Below, piece after piece: positions 8,848 to 14,506 of a stretch of 37,084 nucleotides of DNA (within the stretch, counting starts at the first letter, position 1; each line of letters starts with the position of its first letter). Position numbers and translations under genes: made by a program. Under the pieces are notes generated by a model. That model had not been told where the DNA came from and did no database searches. It saw only the letters and a list, made by a program, of their open reading frames with translations. The stretch covers positions 1 through 37,084 of the forward strand of contig PXRG01000010.1 of the NCBI GenBank assembly GCA_003021105.1. Reading direction: 5' to 3'. This stretch comes from Halobacteriales archaeon QS_1_68_17. Its GTDB lineage: Archaea; Halobacteriota; Halobacteria; Halobacteriales; Haloarculaceae.

Positions 8848-10262
8848 CTACGGGAACGCGACCCCGGTCACCTCGAAGCGCGCGCCCCCCGCCTCGCTCT
8901 CGTCGATCTCGATCTCCCAGCCGTGGGCCTCGACGAGCTCCGCGACGATCCCCAGCCCCAGCCCCGTCCCCGCCTCTGCCGTCGAAAACCCGGACTCGAA
9001 CACCTCCTCGCGTCGTTCCGGCGGGATCCCCACTCCGTCGTCGGCCATGTAAAACCCCTCCTCGGTCGTCCCCGCCCACACTGTCACGTCCTCGCCGCCG
9101 TGTTCGACGCTGTTGGCAAAGAGGTTCTCCAAAAGCCGCACCAGCCGGTCCCGGTCGGCCCGGATCGTCGCCGTCTCCGCCAACTCGAACGTCCCCTCGC
9201 CCTCGACGACCGTCCAGGCTTCCCGGGCGGCCGCCCCAAACGCGACCGGCTCGGGCTCTACCTCCGCCTCCCGGGCCAGCGTCAGCACGTCGTCGATCCG
9301 CTCGTTCATCCGGGGCCGCCGGCGATCTGGAGGGGGTTGCGCAGGTCGTGGGTCACCACGCCGGCGAACTCCTCCAGGCGCTCGTTTTTCCGCCGGAGTT
9401 CCCGCTCGCGCTCGCGCAGCCGCGCTTCCCGCTCCAGTTGCGTCAGCGCCCCCCGCACGTGCGAGAGGAGCAGTTGTAAAAACTCGAGATCCTCCTCGTC
9501 GTAGGCGTGCTGTTCGGAGGAGATGGCCTGGAAGACGCCGAACTCCCCGACCGGGACCGTCAGGATCGACTCGAAGGGGATGTCGTCGAGTTCGTTGATC
9601 GGTGCGGCGTCGACGTGTTCCTCGCGCGTGCCGAGCACCAGCGGCTCGCCGGTCTCGTAGACCTTGCCCCCGAGTCCCTCGTCGACGCGGATGCCCCGAT
9701 CGCCCGGTTCCATGTTCAGCCCCGACGAGACTGCCTGGAACACGAAGTATTCGCCCTCGGGGAAAAAGATGCCACACCAGTCGTGATCGAGGATGTTCTC
9801 GGCGGCGGCGACGGCGCGTTCACAGACCGCTCCGATGTTCTCGCAGGCCTCGATGTCGGCCGCCGCACGATGGAGTTCCGCGAGGGTCCGCTCGCGGCGG
9901 CGCAGCCGGGAGATGTCCCGGACCGTGACGACACACGCCGGACGGTCCCCGCCGGGAGCGACGAGAGCGAGTTCGACCGAGAGCCAGGTCCCTTCGGCGT
10001 CCCGCAACCGAAACCGACCCTCGACCGGACGGTCCCCGGCGGGGGCGACGTCGTCCAGCAACGCCTCGAAGCGGTCCCGCTGGTCGGGGTGGACCAGCGA
10101 CGAGAACGCCGTTCCCGCGAGTTCGTCCCCGTCGTAGCCGAACACCGACGACAGAGCGGCGTTGGTTCGGCGGACGACGCCGTCTTCGATGACGACCACC
10201 GGGTCCGTCACGTACTCGACGAGCGGGCGACGGGTACGGGGATCGTCGACGTGGTCGGTCAT
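8848..10262 (-). pseudogene. PAS-GAF sensor histidine kinase, frameshifted/deleted
   Basis: The first frame (ATG 10262 to TGA 9306) encodes a PAS domain (about 1-125), a GAF domain (about 130-275) and a coiled coil (REARLRERERELRRKNERLEEF). It then has the start of the dimerisation domain with the phospho-acceptor histidine in VVTHDLRNPLQIAGG. The protein stops three residues later. The other frame resumes at RMNERIDDVLTLAREAE and continues through a complete HATPase domain with N-box (LLENLFANSVEHG), G1 (DDGVGIP) and G2 (GTGLGLGIV), ending at 8848. Haloarchaeal kinases of this type normally have about 20-25 residues (the second dimerisation helix) between these motifs, so codons are missing as well as the frame. 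The kinase core is probably inactive as written. No receiver gene is adjacent. Confidence 0.82.
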
Positions 10263-10388
10263 TGTACCGGGGTGGACCGGTGGCGCGGCGGCTCCGGCAT
10301 TGGGTCCGGGTTCCCCCGGACAGGTCCCGGCCCGCGGCCGGAGAGGCGGCCTCGCTCCGGTCGATGTGTTCCCTTTTGACCGGTGATC

Positions 10389-10400
10389 CCGTATAAATAT
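10389..10400. promoter_or_regulatory. Strong TATA-like element, direction uncertain
   Basis: CGTATAAATATTC is the most AT-rich sequence in the kinase-mdh intergenic region. On the minus strand it would give the kinase a leader of about 100 nt; on the plus strand it would give mdh about 120 nt. Since mdh has its own better-spaced box, minus-strand use is more likely. Confidence 0.35.
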
Positions 10401-10509
10401 TCGGGCGGAGCAGTCCGGGAAGACTCCCCGTTCTGCACCGACACCGACATCACCACCGACACCGGCACCGAAGCCGGGTCGTCGGGGGGAACCGACAGCA
10501 GTATCGGCA

Positions 10510-10516
10510 GGTTTAA
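10510..10516 (+). promoter_or_regulatory. TATA-like box of mdh
   Basis: GGTTTAACG lies about 27-33 nt upstream of the mdh ATG at 10543, which is leaderless spacing. Confidence 0.5.
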
Positions 10517-10542
10517 CGAATCCCCGAGCGGACACTCGACGC

Positions 10543-11457
10543 ATGGCGAAAGTCAGCATCGTCGGTGCGGCGGGCACCGTCGGGGCGGCAGCGGGGTACA
10601 ATATCGCACTCCGGGACATCGCGGACGAACTCGTCTTCGTGGACATCCCCGAGAAGAAAGACGAGACCGTCGGGCAGGCCGCCGACGCCAACCACGGGGT
10701 GGCGTACGACGCGAACACGACGATCCGGCAGGGCGGATACGCCGACACCGCGGGGTCCGACGTGGTCGTCATCACGGCGGGTATCCCGCGCTCGCCCGGC
10801 CAGACCAGGCTGGACCTGGCCGGGGACAACGCGCCGATCATGGAGGACATCGGCTCCTCGCTGGCCGAACACAGCGACGACTTCGTGACGATCACCACCT
10901 CCAATCCGGTCGATCTGCTGAACCGGCACCTCTACGAAACCGGCGACCGGCCGCGCGAGCAGGTGATCGGCTTCGGCGGCCGCCTCGACAGCGCGCGGTT
11001 CCGATACGTGCTGGCCGACCGGTTCGACACCCGGGTGGGGAACGTCGAGGCGACTATCCTCGGCGAACACGGCGACGCGCAGGTGCCCGTCTTCTCGAAG
11101 CTCCGGGTCGACGGCCGCGACCCCGAGTTCTCAGAGAGCGAGAGGGAGGAGATCCTCGAATCGCTCCAGGAGAGCGCGATGAACGTCATCGAACGGAAGG
11201 GCGCGACCGAGTGGGGACCGGCGACCGGCGTCGCCCACATGGTCGAGGCGGTCCTCCGGGACACCGGCGAGGTACTCCCCGGGTCGATCCCGCTCGACGG
11301 CGAGTTCGGGCTCTCGGACGTCGGACTGGGCGTCCCGCTGAAACTCGGCTCGAACGGCGTCGAGTCCGTCGTCGAGTGGGAGCTCGACGGGTTCGAACGC
11401 GAACAGCTCGACGAGGCCGCGGAGAAGCTCTCGGAACAGTACGAAAAGATCTCGTAA
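10543..11457 (+). CDS. mdh: Malate dehydrogenase
   Basis: The 304-aa enzyme belongs to the LDH-like haloarchaeal malate dehydrogenase family and interconverts malate and oxaloacetate with NAD in the citric acid cycle. The Rossmann dinucleotide motif is [15 protein letters not shown] (residues 8-22). The acidic residue of FVDIP after strand 2 points to NAD preference. Substrate-loop and catalytic features include [14 protein letters not shown], the TTSNPVDLL motif and the catalytic histidine in [12 protein letters not shown]. The length matches the tetrameric haloarchaeal enzymes. The start is set by a TATA-like box at 10510 and by the family's N-terminus [11 protein letters not shown]. The gene is intact and monocistronic, and lies in the conserved origin neighbourhood. 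Confidence 0.96.
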   Translation: MAKVSIVGAAGTVGAAAGYNIALRDIADELVFVDIPEKKDETVGQAADANHGVAYDANTTIRQGGYADTAGSDVVVITAGIPRSPGQTRLDLAGDNAPIMEDIGSSLAEHSDDFVTITTSNPVDLLNRHLYETGDRPREQVIGFGGRLDSARFRYVLADRFDTRVGNVEATILGEHGDAQVPVFSKLRVDGRDPEFSESEREEILESLQESAMNVIERKGATEWGPATGVAHMVEAVLRDTGEVLPGSIPLDGEFGLSDVGLGVPLKLGSNGVESVVEWELDGFEREQLDEAAEKLSEQYEKIS

Positions 11458-11481
11458 AGTCGCGGGACGGGTCGCCGGGGA

Positions 11482-11650
11482 CGTGCCGGCGTCCTAGACG
11501 GACGAAGAAGGTCAGTCGTGCCGGCGTCCTGGACGGACGAAGAAGGTCAGTCGTGCCGGCGTCCTGGACGGACGAAGGAGGTCAGTCGTGCCGGCGTCCC
11601 GTACCGGGAGAGAAACGGGAGGAGAGGGTCAGTCGTGCCAGCGTTCCGGG
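11482..11650. repeat. 35-bp tandem repeats derived from oapC 3' end
   Basis: Three consecutive 35-bp units (11482-11516, 11517-11551, 11552-11586) begin CGTGCCGGCGTCC and end GGTCAGT; a fourth, diverged unit (11587-11633) follows. The genuine oapC end (from 11629) starts with the same GGTCAGTCGTGCC. Read on the minus strand, each unit reproduces the last codons and stop of oapC (RHD-stop versus RWHD-stop). The array therefore looks like repeated duplication of the gene's tail into its 3' flank. Confidence 0.88.
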
Positions 11651-12390
11651 ACCTGGATGCTGTAGCGGCCGTCCTCCTGGAGCGCGATGATGTACTCCTC
11701 GCGGTCGTACAGTTCCATGAGGTTGAGTTCGTACTGGCCCGGTTCGAGGATCTTGATGCTCTCGAACTGGTCGTTGAGTTCCGCGCGGAGTTCCGCCAGG
11801 TCCGGCGGGTCGGGGTCGCGCTCCGGGACGTCCTCGGGGCCGGCACCGGCGGCCGTCGGATCGCCGGCGGACTCCTCGGCAGACGGGCCGGACGGCGGGA
11901 GTTCCTCCGGAGAGACGACCTGGCTCCGGGCGTCCGCCTGGGCGGAGTCCTCCGCGCGGGCGTCCGCGCTGGCGGACTCCCCGGGAGACGGGTCGGGAGA
12001 GCGGGAGTCCTCCGTATCAGGGGCCCCGGTCCGTTCCGGCGTGCCGGGATCGGAACCAGGCTCCGGATCGGGGTCGGAATCGGGGTCGAAACCAGGGTCG
12101 GTATCGGCACCGACACCGGCACCGGGATCCGAGGTGGAGCCGGAACCCCCGTCGACGAGATTCCGGACCGTGCTGGCGGCGGAGCCGACCGTCCGGGCGA
12201 CCGATCCGCCAGCGGCCGTCCCGGCTGGATCGGGCGGGTCCGGCGGTTCGGCGTCCCGCGGCGGATCCCGGTCGTCCGCGTCGGCCGGACGGAACTGGAA
12301 CTTGTTCCCGCCACAGTCCGGACAGCCCGACAACATCTCCTTGGAGCCGTCGGCGAACGTCCGGCCGCAGTTCGTACACTGGTGGGGCAT
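11629..12390 (-). CDS. oapC: Origin-associated zinc-ribbon protein OapC
   Basis: The 253-aa protein has an N-terminal zinc ribbon (MPHQCTNCGRTF...GCPDCGGNKFQF, cysteines at about 5, 8, 22 and 25). A long Asp/Pro/Ser-rich disordered linker (about 35-180) follows, then a C-terminal folded domain (ELRAELNDQFESIKILEPGQ...YIIALQEDGRYSIQVPERWHD). It is the last gene of the three-gene operon next to the origin, named oapABC in Haloferax volcanii. Its biochemical role is unknown. Its ATG overlaps the oapB TAA (TAATG at 12392-12388), so translation is coupled. The linker contains local Ala/Asp and Asp/Pro repeats. Letter assignment within oapABC is from memory. Confidence 0.8.
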   Translation of the reverse strand: MPHQCTNCGRTFADGSKEMLSGCPDCGGNKFQFRPADADDRDPPRDAEPPDPPDPAGTAAGGSVARTVGSAASTVRNLVDGGSGSTSDPGAGVGADTDPGFDPDSDPDPEPGSDPGTPERTGAPDTEDSRSPDPSPGESASADARAEDSAQADARSQVVSPEELPPSGPSAEESAGDPTAAGAGPEDVPERDPDPPDLAELRAELNDQFESIKILEPGQYELNLMELYDREEYIIALQEDGRYSIQVPERWHD

Positions 12391-12773
12391 TATTTCCGCG
12401 AGACGAGCGCGCTGATCAGGGTTTCGTCCTTGTGGAGCGTCTCGATCTGGTTGGCCGGGCCGATGACGGTCAGCTTCTTGGTCGACTCCTTGCCCATCAG
12501 CCGGTCGAGGAAGCTCTGGTCTTTCGTCTCCGACCGCGGGTAGGTTTCGATCTCGATGCCGTTGAACTCGTCGGGACTGATCTCGGTCATCGTCACCTCG
12601 ATCAGCCGGGACTCCTCGTCCGGGGAGAGCCCCTCCTCGAGGATGACGATGTTGCCCTCGCGGACGCCGTCGAGGATCATCCGGATCTTCTCCATGCTCG
12701 TCAGTTCGGCCATCCGGTCGCCGCTGATGAGGTCGATCTGGACGCCGCCGCCTTTGTTTTTGACTTCTGCCAT
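12390..12773 (-). CDS. oapB: Origin-associated protein OapB (DUF2073)
   Basis: This is a small 127-aa protein of the DUF2073 type that accompanies the Era-like GTPase in many archaea. Visible core stretches are GVQIDLISGDRMAELTSMEK, IRMILDGVREGNIVILEEGL, TEISPDEFNGIEIETYP and LTVIGPANQIETLHK. They suggest a mixed alpha/beta fold; the biochemical function is unknown. I prefer ATG 12773, the first ATG after the oapA stop; a GTG three codons earlier (12782) overlaps that stop and is possible. The operon order is oapA-oapB-oapC, with a short gap upstream and an overlap downstream. Confidence 0.82.
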   Translation of the reverse strand: MAEVKNKGGGVQIDLISGDRMAELTSMEKIRMILDGVREGNIVILEEGLSPDEESRLIEVTMTEISPDEFNGIEIETYPRSETKDQSFLDRLMGKESTKKLTVIGPANQIETLHKDETLISALVSRK

Positions 12774-12778
12774 CGGGA

Positions 12779-13420
12779 TCACCCGAAGTAGTCCGCGATC
12801 TTGTCGTAGACCTCGTCCATGTTGTCGCCCTCGAGGGCCGACAGCGGGACGGTCTCGTGTTGCGGGAAGGCGTTCTCGATGCGGCGGACGTTCGCCTCGT
12901 CAAGGTCGATCTTGTTCGCGAAGATCAACACCGGCAGGTCCTGGCTCTCGATGATGCCGATGAGCATGGTGTTGACCTGCGTGAACGGGTCCTCCGTCGC
13001 GTCGAGCACGTAGATGACGCCGTCGACGTCCTCGCGGAGCCAGTGCATCGCCTCGGCGACGCCCTCGGTGGCCTCGCGGGACCGCCGGACGGCGTCCTCC
13101 TTCTCCATGTCGTGTTCGAGAAACTCGGTGTAGTCGACCTTCGTCGTCACGCCCGGCGTGTCCACGATGTCGATCCTGACGGATTTGCCGTTGCGCTCGA
13201 TCTCGACGTTTTCCTTCCGGCGCGCGCGCCGCGTTTCGTGTGGAATGTGACTCTCGGGGCCGACCGCGTCGCCGGTCCAGTCCCGCGCGATGCGGTTGGC
13301 GAGCGTCGTCTTCCCGGCGTTGGGCGGTCCGTAGATCCCGATCCGTTTCGGGTCCTGTGCCGAGAAGAGCGTCGACACTACGTTCGAAATGCTGTCGCGG
13401 ATTTCCGTGATCAGTCCCAT
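12779..13420 (-). CDS. oapA: Era-like GTP-binding protein OapA
   Basis: The 213-aa GTPase has G1 GPPNAGKT (31-38), G3 DTPG (87-90), G4 NKID (169-172) and a G5-like LSAL (193-196), all intact. It resembles the Era-like GTPase encoded beside the main origin in haloarchaea; a role in replication is suggested by position only. I chose ATG 13420 because a Shine-Dalgarno-like GGAGGAT sits a few nt upstream (complement of 13424-13431) and the conserved sequence MGLITEIRDS starts there. The upstream in-frame ATG at 13468 would add a non-conserved tail. The promoter is probably the TATA-like AAGTAAAT at 13481-13488 (minus strand), giving a roughly 35-nt leader. Confidence 0.85.
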   Translation of the reverse strand: MGLITEIRDSISNVVSTLFSAQDPKRIGIYGPPNAGKTTLANRIARDWTGDAVGPESHIPHETRRARRKENVEIERNGKSVRIDIVDTPGVTTKVDYTEFLEHDMEKEDAVRRSREATEGVAEAMHWLREDVDGVIYVLDATEDPFTQVNTMLIGIIESQDLPVLIFANKIDLDEANVRRIENAFPQHETVPLSALEGDNMDEVYDKIADYFG

Positions 13421-13480
13421 CCTATCCTCCTGCTCTCCTGATACCGGTCGAGAGAGCGTCTGCGCCAACGTGTCCCTCGG

Positions 13481-13488
13481 ATTTACTT
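13481..13488 (-). promoter_or_regulatory. TATA-like box of oapABC operon
   Basis: The minus strand reads CTTAAGTAAATCC, about 60 nt upstream of the oapA ATG. It implies a transcript with a short leader that contains the visible Shine-Dalgarno motif. Confidence 0.5.
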
Positions 13489-13491
13489 AAG

Positions 13492-13528
13492 CCTACGTCA
13501 GACAAATATATTATTTCTGTAACGTAGG
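13492..13528. promoter_or_regulatory. Inverted repeat around AT-rich core, oapA operator
   Basis: Perfect 7-bp arms CCTACGT (13492-13498) and ACGTAGG (13522-13528) flank a 23-bp AT-rich core (CAGACAAATATATTATT...). The element lies just upstream of the oapA TATA-like box and abuts the first iteron, so it could be an operator, a regulator binding site or an accessory unwinding element. Confidence 0.5.
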
Positions 13529-13700
13529 TCCCGCTGTACCGCCGTTACAGTCCCGCTGTAGCGCCGGTATGGTCCCGCTGTAGCGCCGGTATGGTCCCGC
13601 TGTGCCAGACGCAGGTCATCACCGTCCGGGGCTTTCAGATGTTACAGTCCCGCTGTAGCGCCAGTATGGTCCCGCTGTACCACCGCCCGCTGTACCGCCG
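13528..13700 (+). repeat. 22-bp-period iteron array in origin region
   Basis: Units start at 13528, 13550, 13572 and 13594, exactly 22 bp apart, and again at 13647 and 13669; a partial unit follows near 13684. All begin GTCCCGCTGT. Units 2, 3 and 5 continue AGCGCC and end TATG, and units 2 and 3 are identical over all 22 bp. Each full unit contains the dyad CGCT-GT-AGCG. The 22-bp period is two helical turns, so repeated binding sites would face the same side of the DNA. There are no spacers of the CRISPR kind. The position between the oap promoter and the ORBs suggests an origin or autoregulatory function; the binding protein is unknown. Confidence 0.85.
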
Positions 13701-13952
13701 ACCGGACGGTGGGGACCGACGACGAACCTCAACGAGTCACGTTCGGCCAGGGACGAGACGGGACGACAGGAAGGACGGCAGGACAGAAACGACAGCAGGC
13801 CGGAAGCGACGGGAGAACAGAGAGGAACGGCACGACGCCTCGATCACCAACAGTTCCGGAGAGCGGCCCCGGGATCGCGGACGAGTACTTCGGAATCCCC
13901 GGACCGGTTCCCCGGTTCGGGATCGGGGGTCCGTCCCGATTCGGAAGGTGGG

Positions 13953-13988
13953 GTCCCCCTCCCCCACCCCTCCGTTTCGACTGGAACG
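13953..13988 (-). promoter_or_regulatory. Origin recognition box ORB-a
   Basis: The minus strand carries the core CGTTCCAGTCGAAACG (13988 down to 13973), followed by a G-rich tail GGAGGGGTGGGGGAGGGGG toward lower coordinates. The core is identical to ORB-b and has the haloarchaeal ORB form recognised by Orc1/Cdc6. The G tail points away from the AT-rich region. Confidence 0.85.
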
Positions 13989-14125
13989 ACCCGACAACCC
14001 GGTTCCCGGGGCACGACGACCCGCTGTTCGTACCCCGGAACCGGCGGGAGCCCGTTTTCCCGGGAAGTCACCGAGAAGTCGTCCGTTCCTCCCGTTCGCC
14101 CCTGTTCGCGGCGTTCAGGCTCTCT

Positions 14126-14260
14126 CGTTTCCGTTCTAGTGGCTAGACGAACTAGTAATTCACTCTAGTCTAAAGGAAACAAGATCGGGCTGGATGGTCT
14201 GCGGATACTGTTATAACTTACTCGTATTAAATCTATTCCTTATCTAGAGGTAGTTCGCAC
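14126..14260. other. AT-rich duplex-unwinding candidate with CTAG cluster
   Basis: This is the most AT-rich part between the two ORBs, including GATACTGTTATAACTTACTC and GTATTAAATCTATTCC. CTAG occurs at 14136, 14143, 14152, 14165 and 14244. Overlapping dyads are present, for example TAGAC (14144-14148)/GTCTA (14168-14172) around the palindrome ACTAGT. It is the probable site of initial strand opening. Confidence 0.65.
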
Positions 14261-14278
14261 CCCCTCCCCCACCCCTGT
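14261..14278 (-). promoter_or_regulatory. G-rich half-ORB next to ORB-b
   Basis: CCCCTCCCCCACCCCTG is the complement of an ORB G-rich tail without the GTTCCA...GAAAC core. Together with the tail of ORB-b it forms an inverted pair of G tracts around the ORB-b core. Confidence 0.45.
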
Positions 14279-14283
14279 CGCCG

Positions 14284-14313
14284 CGTTCCAGTCGAAACGA
14301 GGGGGTGGGGGGG
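14284..14313 (+). promoter_or_regulatory. Origin recognition box ORB-b
   Basis: The core CGTTCCAGTCGAAACG (14284-14299) is followed by the G tail AGGGGGTGGGGGGG. It is a perfect inverted copy of the ORB-a core, 295 bp away, with the AT-rich unwinding candidate in between. Confidence 0.88.
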
Positions 14314-14358
14314 TCAGCCGGGGCGTTCTGTACCCGAACTGATATTCAACGATCGAAA

Positions 14359-14367
14359 TCTTTATTA
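14359..14367 (+). promoter_or_regulatory. TATA-like box of orc1
   Basis: CGAAATCTTTATTATCTC combines a BRE-like purine stretch with TTTATTAT. Transcription from it would begin near 14386-14392, leaving a leader of about 115-120 nt before the orc1 ATG, unusual for a haloarchaeon. Confidence 0.5.
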
Positions 14368-14410
14368 TCTCTTCAGCCACGGGTTCTTGTGGTTCAACTG
14401 GACAGGCGGG

Positions 14411-14460
14411 AACGGCCAGATTCAACTGACGGCGGCTAATTCGCCGCTGTGAGGGCCGTT
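14411..14460 (+). promoter_or_regulatory. Nested hairpin in orc1 leader
   Basis: The 7-bp arms AACGGCC (14411-14417) and GGCCGTT (14454-14460) are perfectly complementary. They enclose a 5-bp stem GCGGC (14432-14436)/GCCGC (14443-14447) with loop TAATTC. In RNA this would be a stable structure within the presumed 5' leader of orc1. Confidence 0.5.
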
Positions 14461-14479
14461 TCGACGGACCGGGCGATAC

Positions 14480-14504
14480 CCTCCACCCGAAACGGAGGGG
14501 TTCA
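14480..14504 (+). promoter_or_regulatory. ORB-like box overlapping orc1 start region
   Basis: CCTCCACCCGAAACGGAGGGG resembles the ORB pattern (TCCA, CGAAACG, then a G run) in the same orientation as ORB-b and ends 2-3 nt before the orc1 ATG. It could be a third origin site or an autoregulatory site for Orc1. Confidence 0.6.
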
Positions 14505-14506
14505 CA

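Larger units (their letters stand above)
13421..14506. other. Putative chromosomal replication origin region
   Basis: This 1.09-kb gene-free region separates the divergent oapABC operon and orc1. In order it holds the oap promoter and operator, the iteron array, a purine-rich GC stretch (about 13745-13830), ORB-a (13953-13988), an AT-rich unwinding candidate with clustered CTAG sites (about 14126-14260), ORB-b (14284-14313), an AT-rich orc1 promoter (14359-14367), a nested hairpin (14411-14460) and a third ORB-like box (14480-14504). Long ORFs that cross it are arginine-rich frames without family resemblance. The arrangement of inverted ORBs around an AT-rich stretch beside orc1 is the standard haloarchaeal oriC1 plan. 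Confidence 0.85.

Noticed and set aside
10389-10400. TATAAATA as the mdh promoter
   Set aside because: It is about 145 bp from the mdh ATG, while GTTTAAC at 10510 has proper leaderless spacing; direction and use remain open.
13528-13700. CRISPR array
   Set aside because: The repeats are contiguous with a 22-bp period and have no unique spacers; no cas genes are in the window.
13591-14146. Two open frames inside the origin (about 182 and 145 codons)
   Set aside because: Both are Arg/Pro/Gly-rich, cross ORB-a and lack recognisable start signals or family similarity.
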